A stretch of 64,000 bases of DNA from Enoplolaimus lenunculus (taxonomy: Eukaryota > Nematoda > Enoplea > Enoplida > Thoracostomopsidae): assembly GCA_030248215.1 (NCBI GenBank), contig JASANG010001531.1, forward strand, positions 62,001-126,000. Direction: 5' to 3'. The translations under genes were made by a program, and so were the position numbers. The notes beneath the pieces are model-generated. The model searched no databases, was not told the origin of the DNA, and saw nothing but the letters and a program-made list of their open reading frames with translations. This document shows, piece by piece, positions 11,398 through 21,403 of this stretch. Position 1 is the stretch's first letter; each line of letters begins with the position of its first letter.

Positions 11398-14300
11398 CTA
11401 CTCCACTTTCTTTCGGTCACCAGGATCTTTGTAGTGTAGAAAGACACACGATAGAAGAAATACGCCAAACATCATACTGAACGCAGATATATAGTATGGA
11501 TACGCAGAAGGCAGAAAACGTTCGTACTGCGTGTGTTCTAGTGGCCTAACAGATACCTGCAATCAAATCCAAGCAAAGAAATGAGACTTCACAACTAGAA
11601 TCTGTATTTGACCGGTAACAAGTTGCGTATTTTAAATCAATGCATCAAAAACTTAGCCGACTTACACCATTTCAAATTCGCTTCCGCTTAAGTCATATTA
11701 ACTAAACCCCACGTAACGTAGTGTGGCGGTACGTACAAAACACTTTTGAGAATGCTGACCCTGCCGACGGAATGTTACTTAACAGTACTCAAACCAGTGT
11801 ACACCTGTTTACGTGATATTTTATCCCGCTGTCTTATGATGATCATTGATGTTACGAAACAATTGATTTTAGCTTTGCTGCTTCTCACCTGTGTTGAGCT
11901 GAAGAGGAATGTATAACCGATGCGTTTGTAGTCCACGAGGAATTTGTACACACCGTAAACATCAGGGATTTTAAAGTTAGCCGTGAACTTGCCATCTGAA
12001 ACCAAAACTATAAGCGTACTGGCCGATATTTATTATAAAGACCTGCTAACTGCAAGACAATGAATGTAGGCTGAGGCTTACGTTTAGGGTTAGGTTTACG
12101 CTTAGGTTTATGCTTCCACTTATGCTTAGTGTACATGATTATAATTAAAATGGCCAAGTGATTAGTTGTGTAGATCGCTGACAAACAATTATAACCATAG
12201 CAAAGCAACTGCGCCAAGCCAGATTTCAGTTGAAATGGGAATAACGTGCGGGTAAAATAGGATAAATTAATAAAAAATATCACACAAACAGAAAACTAAC
12301 TACTCATTCCACATAAACTAATTGATGTAAAAAAAGTTCATTGCACATTTGTAACGTCATTTTGGTTTTTTCTAACCTTGAAAGCAATATAAAGTTTATT
12401 TCATGAGCCTCGCGGCAATTTTGACAGATCTTTAAACGATTAAACCATACAGTATTTGTGAAATATTAATCTGACATAAAATAATTACCTATTTTGTTCC
12501 GTGGTTTATTGTATTCGTCGAAAAATGTATCAAAAACACTAACTTTTCTCCTTTAAATCAGTTCGAACAAATGGATCAATACGGACAAACTCTAGTTGTA
12601 CGTCATCCGCATGATACGGTTCCCATTTACCGCCACGCAATTCTTCAATCTCAATTGAATAACTCTAAACAAAGCATGCAGTTAAACACAATAACATTTG
12701 AGTTTCGGCCACCTTTGAACAGCAAAGCAAATACGTTTGAAGTGTTTAGCAAAAACTATAGAAGTAGGTCAATATGTGTTCCGAACTCAGCCGATGGTAC
12801 CACGTGACAAGTCTTGTAACTCTAAACCAACTTTCAACTATTTCAAATTTCTCACGCACGGTAACCCACACTGACACTGCGCCGGGCGGCAATAAAATTT
12901 TTTTAAAACGTATAACGCCTAGAAGGGTGGTGCTATACTTATGCTACGGAGCCGTCTGTCAGCATTCGGTATCGTACTAGCGCCACCCTAAATGTTTAAT
13001 CTCTATGTATAAGAAATTGCCGTATCTTAAATACGTACAAAATATTTCTATGCCAGATTATCTACGTAAATCATATAATAGTAAATTCTTCTTACAACCG
13101 TTACCTGCCTACAGCGTTGTACCCGTAAGGTTAGCGCTTACCATCGAATATTTACCCAAAATAAAAAAATAATAATAGTGAGAAATAAAGAACAAAGAAG
13201 GCACCTACAATTACGCACAAGCTCCTCTCAGAAATATTCAAATTAAGATTATCAACAGTCAACACAGGGTCGCGCAAAGGACCCAATGAAAACATACTGG
13301 TTGACAAAATTTTGCAATCATAATTTTTTGACCAAAGTACATCTCACTTGACAGAAAAAACTAACCACATTCTGCATGATCGTATAATACCGTGGCGGCG
13401 TTTTTGAGCCACCTTTCAAGTGATGCTCAGTAGATTTCACACGAATGACGCCCTTTTCTTTGAATACCCATTGAGATATCGCGTTTATTAGCGCGCGATT
13501 GCCACTCAAATCATATCTGTTAATGACAAAATCAGATCAGTTAATTCAAAATCAGAAAAACCAACAAACTGCTCTGATTCATACTACTATATTCAGCACT
13601 GATGAATAGTTTTATCTTCAATTAATGTCATGAAGATCTTCTAAAATATCAATAGCAATACTAATACTTACGTTGCTATTCTTTAGTGGGGTTCGCAATC
13701 TTCAACAGAATACTAGGACAATACTTCAACCGGCGCCACTATCAAAACTTCTTAATTCGTAATTTATATAATAAAAGCAACACCTGGCTAAAATTTCAGC
13801 ACTCATATAATGCGCTATTATTTGTAGCTAAGCGGTGTACTATTTTGCAGCTCAAGGACATTACGATACTTTATGCTTTGATTTTGAATCTAGACGAGAA
13901 ACAGGGTTAACTATCTTCGCTTTACCTTTTAGTGCTTCCATACTTCTGCAACGGCGCGTTGACAAATTCATCAGAAAACATATCTAAACTACCACTGAAC
14001 ACAATTCGCGCGTTATTGCGTGCTTGGAGAGCACCTATCAGAATAGTGCCTTTACCAACTGCATGGGGATACTGTAAAAATCGTATAACAATTTACACTT
14101 TCAAAATTACAGCACATGTTCAATTATATTCCTGTTGAACCCGATTTTAATAAAGCGCAGTATCAAGAGAAAGGTTGCGTACAGATTCTGCAGACAACAA
14201 AGGTTCGCTGCCCTGCCTTGTCGTGTTTTGACTGTAACAGATTCTACTAAAAACAACTGCTTTCTCGCAATCTAATTGCGAAACCCTATTCATAATGTTT

Positions 14301-16767
14301 ATATATAGCGTTACTCTGATATAACGCACCACCAAAATGTCTTACTTCGTCTATAGCATTGTCCGGATGAAATGAATACGCCGATGAATCAGCTGTTAGC
14401 ACTTCTAGCGTGAGTGGATTACTGCGGTCCGTAATCAAACTGTAATCAAAAAGACTATGTATGTTTATTCACAGGAACACCTTCAAAATAATAACAATTG
14501 TTAATTAAATAATTTAGACATCAATATTCACACTAGAAACGTCTAAAAAGTATAATTAGACATAAAACCTGTCCAATTTTGTATGTAATACTTAAAAACA
14601 ATAGAAATCTAATGCTTGCTCTGTAGGATTTTAAAGTCAGAAGCGTAAAGATCGCTTTTATGCCTGATTAAGGTGTTATCCCAGCAGTGACATAGCTTCT
14701 CGAAACGTTATTGCTTCTCGTAACTTTAACTAAAAATGAATATACAATTTGTAAAGTAAAAACTTCAAACAGGTTAAATTAGGACACCAAGAAGCACTCT
14801 CACCCAACGCCTCTAAATAATATCGGATTGATATTTCTAGATCCGACGATCATTTCAGCATTAATCAAGTTTCTTGAATCAGCCACAATAGTTGTATGCT
14901 AAAATGTTGAAAAACTATTTAATACTATCACACATCAAACTTAAACATGCAAAATTTGAAATATTGTTCGCAACAAGTGCTGAAGTTGCTCTCTTAGATT
15001 TCATTAAACGTCTTTCGCATTTTCTATTTCTTGGCGAACAAATGGCTGAAAATAAAAAACAGTTCAAACTAAGTACACACCAAGCCTTGGAAGCAACCGC
15101 TCATACAGTGAGAATCTAGTAATGCTCGAAGTGAAAAATCATAAAACTGAATATCGCAAACTTTTGTCAACTTTTCAATAAGCCCAATTTCCTATCAAAA
15201 CTAACTCCAAATAATATCAGTCAGACTTATGCTCTTACCTTGCCTTCGTCACTGATTATATCATAGTTTAAATGATCTATCACAGATGTTTTCTCCTCAT
15301 CATATTCAAAACCACACTCGCTAGCAAATTCACGTAAAGCTTCGCCTAAAAATAGCATGCGTTACTATATTACATAACTGATTCTACGTCAAAAAATACT
15401 GAAAATTCTAATGTACAACATGGTTTTCACGCATTCGCAGCATTTGATGCAGCGAGATTTGAAAAACAGAACACTAATGACAGGGAGAACTAATTTATTA
15501 TTTTTTAAATTATACGTATATACCTCAAAATTATAGGCGGAAGCAAAAACAAAACATTACCAATATTGGAATTTGCTGCGACAAGAACATTTCCTCCTTC
15601 ATCAACAAATCTTGTCAATTCGCCAATGTTCACACTACCACCAAATTCTAGAAATCAGTTATGATTATATACTTACGAAACAGCACAATGAAACTGCTTC
15701 TCAAAGATATGTTTAGATCTATGAGCGTAGATTTAGCTATAAGTTACCAATACAAATACTGGACTCACACACATTTATGTACCAATATTTCAACAAGGAA
15801 CTCATCTAACCCAATTTGTTTAAAAATAAAACAAGTCATAGAATTCCAGGCGCAAAAATCGAATGGGAAAGAAAATGACAATAAACTATTCACATTTCTA
15901 GGCGTTATGTTACATCTGCTAGGCCAAAATAAAGCTTAAACCAACAATAGATGCATACCTTCTACAGATGGCGAAAATATAATAACGTGTTCGTACAAAA
16001 ATTCGCCATACTTGATAAGAGCTAATGCCTTATCATCAGCCATTTTGAATACCAATTTGTGACCTCTATCTAAAATACGACATACTACATGTACGTACGA
16101 AGGTATATATAACTTGTAAATTAATTTTGACACTCATCCACTTCCCTACAGATAGACAAATAATTTTGAAATTTCCTTCCATTTAGAACTGTTATGCTTC
16201 AATGATGAATTGAAAAACATTCCATTTAAAACATTCGACATTAATATTTCAGGATATGTTCATATTTTCCCGGTCGACTACTAGTGATTACATTCCCAGA
16301 AAATACTTAGCCAGCATAGCATAACGCATTTTCCAAACAAATAAAGTTAACCCCACTCAGCTATGCATATATACGTATCTCGCCTTGGTCTAGTGGTGGA
16401 ACGACCTCACCTCCGACTCTTTTTCCACCACACTACTAACACACAAACAATTCACAATTTGCATAGGTATCTTTTGTGTCTATAATATATACGTACTAGG
16501 TACTTACGTACCTATGAACGTAAAATCTTCCTGCTCAACCAAATTATTCCAACTTTCCTAACCCAGTGGGATCTTGGCTACAGTTTCCTGCAACCCAAGG
16601 AAACTACAGTGTAAAATAAAAATAACCTGCATACCTGTTAAACTACGAAAAAATAACGAATGGCTTTCTTTTGTATTCATAGTGTCCACAAGCACAAGTA
16701 TTCTATCACATGAGGCTAAATGGACTGCAAAAGAAAAGGCCACAAAAAACGCGAAGAACGACGCCAT
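11398..16767 (-). CDS. DDOST: Dolichyl-diphosphooligosaccharide-protein glycosyltransferase 48 kDa subunit (OST48/DDOST)
   Basis: Complete 11-exon gene. Exons in coding order: 16635-16767, 15959-16069, 15561-15647, 15239-15345, 14804-14898, 14346-14439, 13926-14071, 13366-13516, 12544-12664, 11889-11995, 11398-11556. All junctions are GT-AG and in phase, summing to 1311 nt (436 residues plus stop), close to the usual ~440-456. It is the OST48/WBP1 subunit of the ER oligosaccharyltransferase, which moves the dolichol-linked glycan onto Asn-X-Ser/Thr. Visible family blocks: THSLFFRSL-like [107 protein letters not shown] and [11 protein letters not shown] hydrophobic signal peptide (residues 1-20) precedes DRILVLVD; a C-terminal helix [19 protein letters not shown] is followed by a tail ending KKVE, a KKxx ER-retention motif. 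The start MASFFAFF was preferred because it gives a normal signal peptide; an upstream in-frame ATG lies at 16815. Confidence 0.96.
12058..12130 (-). repeat. TTAGGC-like repeat fragment in DDOST intron 9
   Basis: Contains the tract GGCTTACGTTTAGGGTTAGG followed by TTACGCTTAGG and TTTATGC, related to the TTAGGC-containing family. It lies between DDOST exons 12544-12664 and 11889-11995. Confidence 0.4.
12921..12991. repeat. Short inverted repeat ending AGGGTGGCGCTA/TAGCGCCACCCT
   Basis: Left 'agggtggtgctatactta' and right 'tactagcgccaccct' are imperfect inverses only ~70 bp apart. Similar GGCGCTATA and AGCGCCAC termini occur near 2690/2955, 58443/58590 and 60031. It lies in DDOST intron 8 and appears to be a minimal foldback derivative of that family. 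Confidence 0.45.
16381..16425 (+). ncRNA. tRNA 5' half-like fragment
   Basis: CTTGGTCTAGTGGTGGAACG has the spacing of a tRNA D arm and polymerase III A box. The following CCTCACCTCCGACTC resembles an anticodon arm. No T arm or B box follows, so it is at most a truncated tRNA relic or SINE head inside DDOST intron 1's flanking region. Confidence 0.25.
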
Positions 16768-16819
16768 GTGTACTATTTGTTTAATACAACTATAACCTTG
16801 CAGTAAACGCTGCACCTAA

Positions 16820-17460
16820 ATATATAATGAACCACGAGCACAAAGTTCCAACTAATGCAAACACCTGAGCCAAAGCTCCAACAAATGCCAACTTCTGACA
16901 GCACTACGCATTGAACGGTCATAACACAAAAATTTTTAAACATATTTACCAGCCTAAGTATGGAAGAATCTTTTGGAGAATATTGTCTGCGACATACGAA
17001 CAGTTTAATTTGCTACTGCCAAGTTAATGCAACTAGCTTTGTATCTTTCGTTAAGTTTTCAATTTGATGAAATGTAAACTTGAAATAAAATTGTTTACTG
17101 TTATATTTTTACAAACTGATAACTAATTTCACATTAACTGTTGTTCAAGCTGATAGTTGTCCAAAGTTTTCTAGCTACCCGACTTGCTCGAAGAATTGTT
17201 TTCAGTTTATATCAACCCGCGTCTTACAGAAGAAAGAACATGCTCAAAACGTAGGCTTCAATCCCTATCTTATGCTTCAAGAAAACAACATTACAGCCCG
17301 CTCCATTTAATTAAAAAGCCAACAACAAATAAACAAAAAGTATTATGAATCAAAACAGAATGTTCCTGAAATTATAAAAGCAGTGATAATTTGCTGGTTT
17401 TATACCACAAACAAAATTGTTGTGAAAAATAACAGAAATGTTTGACGTGCGTCAGCAGCA
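16820..17460. other. Intergenic, upstream of DDOST
   Basis: No exon or repeat end recognised. The DDOST promoter would lie here, since the gene reads leftward from 16767. No TATA box in the expected position was identified. Confidence 0.35.
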
Positions 17461-17483
17461 AATGCTAACATTCACGTATTTAT

Positions 17484-18175
17484 TCATTTCAAAGTCGGCT
17501 TCGTCTCAGAGTCCCGTTTTCCTGCGGGACAGTAAGACACAAGAGTAACAGGGGCAAATTCATATACTCCTGCCGACAGCAATACAGGCATATGGGAAGA
17601 CGGGACAGCTGCAATTTTTCGCTGGAAAAACGAGAAACCTGGACAGATTTGCTTTGGCAAATGAGAAAAAGCGTCAGCTGCAATTTTTCGCTGTAAAACG
17701 GGAAAAGAGACTGCAGATTTTCGCTGGGAAAACGGGACAAGCCTGTTTCGGGCAAATGGGAAAATGGGACAGCTGCCATTTTTTGCTGGAAACTCATGAC
17801 AGGTTTGTTTCCGACAAATCGGAAGACGGGCCAGCTGCAAATTTTCGCTTTGAAAACGGGACAGTGGGACAGGCATGTTTCGTGCAAATGAGAAAACGGG
17901 ACAGCTTCTATTTTTCGCTAAGAAAACTGGAAAAACGAACAGGTTTGTTTCGATTTCGAAGGAATAGGAAAACGGGACAGTGGCTATTTTTCGAAATTGG
18001 ATCAAGCTATATCGGGCAAACGGGAAAAAGGGACAGCTACAATTTTTCGTTGAGAAAACGGTACAAGTTTGTTTCTTGCAGGTGGGAAAACAGGACAGCT
18101 GCAAATTTGGTGGGAAAACAGGAAAATGGTACACGAAACACACTCTTTTCAGATTGTACACAACTTTTTAGATCG
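17484..18175 (+). repeat. Minisatellite-bearing repeat (GGGACAGCTGCAATTTTTCG units)
   Basis: At least eight diverged units alternate GGGACAGCTGCAATTTTTCG, CTGG/CTGTAAAACGGG and GACAGGTTTGTTTCGGGCAA, ATGGGAAAACGGG. The unit is roughly 100 bp with an internal half-repeat. The right flank 'ttttcagattgtacacaac' matches, inverted, the flank of the array at 9940-10460. Both strands are open for more than 220 codons here because the repeat lacks stops; these frames are artefacts, not genes. Confidence 0.75.
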
Positions 18176-18569
18176 AGAGAGGAGAACGAAAATTTTCGGA
18201 GTTGGGATTGCGCCACCTATGAATCCCCAAAGTTGCATTTATACCTTTCACAAAACTATGCTATCTTTTCCGTTCAAAACACGGGTAGAGTTGAAAATTT
18301 CTCAACGAGGAGGGGAAGCGGAATGGATCGATAAATTAATTTTGTCACAATGTCTGACCCGTGTCTATTCGAGAGTGGGAAATTAGCGAAATTTGGGGGG
18401 AACGGCCATCCAATGCACCCCGTATGAAAGCCATTGCAAGAATATACTTTCCTTGGGAACAGGAAAATGGGAGCGCTATAGAAAACGGGACGGCTTTATT
18501 TTTGTTGATTGATTTTATCAGGGGGCCCACCGCCCCCCCCCTGCACCCCCCGAACTAATGCATTGGCCG

Positions 18570-19594
18570 CAATAAAATGAGAACGGCCTGTGGAATTTTG
18601 CATCGTCAATTGACGTTTGCTTTAGCCATTTAGCAAGTAGTGCTACTATTTATTTTAAAATTTCAATTGACGGCTACTGTCAGTAAAATGCACAAGAACC
18701 GTCAACTGCCGGTTTTATGTTTAGAGTAGTAAACAGAATTTTCTACGCATGCATCGATGAGTGTTAAAGCAGTTTCAATATTTTCCGGTATGTGTCGATC
18801 GAAATTTATAAATTTTACGGCAGGTATATGTCAATTAATGTTCTGATACACTTTGACAGTTACTGGTGTGAAGATTTTAACTGCTGTCGTCAATTGTTGT
18901 TATTGATATTGCAATTTTTTGTATAGCTAAAACATAAATACTGTAGCGACCCGAATAAGAGGAGGGGGCTGATATTTATTTGGCCTCTCCAGAGAGTACC
19001 CCCTGTTATTCGGTTACAGACCGTTATTTATTTTTAACCCACGTTCCGCCACAATTCTTTACTGATATATATCTGGTATACTGCAACTAGTCGTTGAATT
19101 TAACGTTTATTGATAATTGACATTTATGGACTCTAATTCGGGTTTAGGGACTCTATCCGCTTACGGACTCTTATTAGGAATACGGACTCCTATTGATTGG
19201 GAACCAAAATGGGGACCCCTCTCTTATTACCCCCTCTTATTTGTGTCGCTACAGTACACGCCAATAGTTAAATAAAATCACAGCAACCGATAATTAAGAC
19301 CATATTTACTACAGCATGCGTCATTTGAAATTAAAAATTTAGTGCAGCAATGCCAACGGTGCAGTTTGGTACGTGAGTCACCGTCAATTGTATTTATCAA
19401 ATATTGCATTTACAACCATTGCCCTAAAATTTTTCGTTTTTAAATTTTTTTTAAAATATAAAAAGCAGTTACCTTAACTGCAGATTCGAAATATTTGATG
19501 GACAGTCGTTGCCAATTTAAATGATCTGGTAAAATAGCAAGGAAAATGCGTCAATTGACGATGTAAAATTCCACAGGCCGTGCTCAATTTATTG
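18570..19594. mobile_element. Inverted-repeat element with CGTCAATTGACG palindromes
   Basis: The ends are ~46 bp inverted repeats: left 18570-18615 (CAATAAAATGAGAACGGCC...) and right 19549-19594, sharing GGCCTGTGGAATTTT and CATCGTCAATTGACG with few mismatches. The palindrome CGTCAATTGACG closes both repeats, and degenerate copies (CAATTGACGGC, GTCAACTGCC, GTCAATTAATG, GTCAATTG) are scattered within. There is no transposase. It is interrupted by a complete TA-MITE at 18941-19254. Confidence 0.7.
18941..19254. mobile_element. TA-MITE, CTGTAGCGACCCGAATAAGAGG family, complete
   Basis: 314 bp. It starts CTGTAGCGACCCGAATAAGAGG, ends CCCCTCTTATTTGTGTCGCTACAG, and is flanked by TA on both sides (18939-18940, 19255-19256), the target duplication of Tc1/mariner-like elements. 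The interior has a ladder of GGACTCTAAT, GGACTCTATC, GGACTCTTAT, GGACTCCTAT units near one end. No coding capacity. It is nested in the element at 18570-19594. Confidence 0.85.
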
Positions 19595-19877
19595 TGCTAA
19601 CTGACCCACAAAACAACAAAGTTTAATAATCTTCGCGTATGCACAAACAAAAGTAGCAAAAGCTGTTCTCCGGCACTATTCCTGTCCCGCGAGAAAACGG
19701 GACGCCCCTGAAAGAAACATGGGCCGGACGTCTAAAATAGATATTGAACACATTCACATGTCCTTGGCTAGTTTCTGATGCATGAATCAAATCGAATCTG
19801 ATGCTTTGTTGCGTAATCAAAACTTTAAGTGTAAGCTTTTCGTGTTCGTGTACATTTACAGCCTCCACTACACAAAC

Positions 19878-19990
19878 TTGATGTAGGCTCGGGCACAAGC
19901 TTAGACCTATTAGACTTCGGAAGACTTTCTTAAGGCTAAACCTTTGCCTGAGCCTTTCTCTAAAAATTAATCCACAGCCTTTAAATGTTT
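19878..19990 (+). repeat. TAAGCCTAAGC repeat family, fragment
   Basis: Short diverged stretch with GGCTCGGGCACAAGCTTAGACC, CTTAAGGCTAAACC and GCCTGAGCC units. No ends defined. Confidence 0.35.
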
Positions 19991-20138
19991 ATTTGGGTGA
20001 CAATTGTATCAAAAGGTCATATTGCATGACAACTTAATAGGTGTTTGCAGAACAGTTGCGATTTGGAGCCTCATGTTCTGGCTATGCACTGAAATACAAA
20101 TAACATTAACTCGACTGCACATGGTATGCCTCTGAACA

Positions 20139-20175
20139 GGGTGTAAACGGGTATCCGTTTCGGCTTTCGGTTGTG
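20139..20175 (+). repeat. Fragment of the CAGGGTGTAAACG hAT-type MITE
   Basis: CAGGGTGTAAACGGGTATCCG matches the terminus at 8032 and 8430. The rest of the element is absent; it runs into the TA-MITE at 20183. Confidence 0.5.
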
Positions 20176-20545
20176 GTATATACTGCGTAGAGAACGGAAT
20201 TAGTATGGGGACTGATATTTATTTGGCCTTACCAGAGCGAATCCCCTGTTTTATTCGGTTACGGACTGTTATTTATTTTTAACCCGCCCTTTGGTACTGA
20301 TATATTCGGTATTGCAACTATCTGTTTAATTAAACGTTTATTTGTCTTGTATCAAAACCTTGAGCGATAAAGCAAGGTTATAAGTACTTAAGAATTTACT
20401 TTCAAAACTAAATATGCTTTAAAGTTTCCAACTCAACTGTATTTGGTGCTGGAGACATTTATGCACTACAATTTGGGATAACTGACATTCATGGACTTTA
20501 ATTAGAACTTTGGAACTCTATTTTAACGGACTCTGTTAGGGATTC

Positions 20546-20683
20546 TGTGTGAATATAAAATGGTTGATTCAACTGAAAAAGGGTTCGACAAATAGAAAGT
20601 TGAATAAAACGAGATTGAACAGAAACAATATTCGGTAGAGAGAGTGAAGTTTAAAAACAGTAGTGATCTGTACGTTTGTCACA
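20546..20683 (+). repeat. 5' LTR
   Basis: 138 bp, TG...CA ends, very short for a Gypsy-type LTR. A TATAAAA at 20554-20560 lies almost at its start. The copy differs from the 3' LTR by G/A at the sixth base, A/G near the middle and C/A four bases from the end. Confidence 0.92.
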
Positions 20684-20704
20684 AGCTATTACGGCATTTA
20701 AAGC

Positions 20705-21403
20705 ATGTCTATTCGGTTTACTGATGTAATTCAAGCGTTTTCTGGAGATGGTTCAATCGACGTCAACGAGTGGCTGAAAAAAGCGGAGTTGGTAGCCAAC
20801 TTGCAAAATATTGATACTTTGGCAAGTTTTATTCCTTTATTTCTGAGAGGACCTGCGTTTTCTGTTTATGACCAGCTAACTGAAAGGCAAAAATCGGACT
20901 ACGTAGCTGTTCGAACTGCACTTCTTAGCGCGTTCTCGTTAACCCCACATCAAGCGTACGAACAGTTTAAAATGCGAAGTTTCGATTACGCAGAAACAGT
21001 AGATGCTTATTTAGCCGACTTACGGCGACTACTGTCAATAATGGGTATCGAAGACGAAAAGGTACTTGCGTGTCAATTTGTTTCTGGGTTACCTGCTGAC
21101 GTTGCAGCCCAAGTGAAAGCGCTCAAGGGAATTACTGCTGGGGTGAACTGTTTAATTGAGTGCGCCAAGTCAATCATTGCAGATAGGCCGGCCGAACCGG
21201 TGGTAAATGTTGCAAAAGTTTCTCGCAATCGTGGCGAAATGATTTGCTACGGTTGTAATCGAAAGGGACACTTGCAGCGTAACTGCCGAGTAACGTGTTT
21301 CAAGTGCCAAAAACAGGGTCACATTGCAACGAACTGTAAGGCGGGAAACGAACCAGGGGAGGCGTCACTTGCTGCGCTACTGGACGTCTCCCAGGAATGT
21401 TAG
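20705..21403 (+). CDS. gag: Retrotransposon Gag with two zinc knuckles
   Basis: 232-residue intact frame, starting 22 bp after the 5' LTR. The N-terminal two thirds resemble the retrotransposon Gag fold (for example FRGP-like LFLRGPAFSVYDQL and a region rich in aromatic/leucine positions). Two CX2CX4HX4C zinc knuckles at residues 181-194 (CYGCNRKGHLQRNC) and 198-211 (CFKCQKQGHIATNC) bind the RNA genome in the particle. The stop TAG (21401-21403) overlaps the ATG of the next frame in ATGTTAG. This is the only undamaged frame of the element. Confidence 0.93.
   Translation: MSIRFTDVIQAFSGDGSIDVNEWLKKAELVANLQNIDTLASFIPLFLRGPAFSVYDQLTERQKSDYVAVRTALLSAFSLTPHQAYEQFKMRSFDYAETVDAYLADLRRLLSIMGIEDEKVLACQFVSGLPADVAAQVKALKGITAGVNCLIECAKSIIADRPAEPVVNVAKVSRNRGEMICYGCNRKGHLQRNCRVTCFKCQKQGHIATNCKAGNEPGEASLAALLDVSQEC

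Noticed and set aside
17484-18334. Reading frames of 225 and 226 codons on opposite strands
   Set aside because: Both arise from the stop-poor GGGACAGCTGC minisatellite; the peptides are repeats of the same short unit and match no family.
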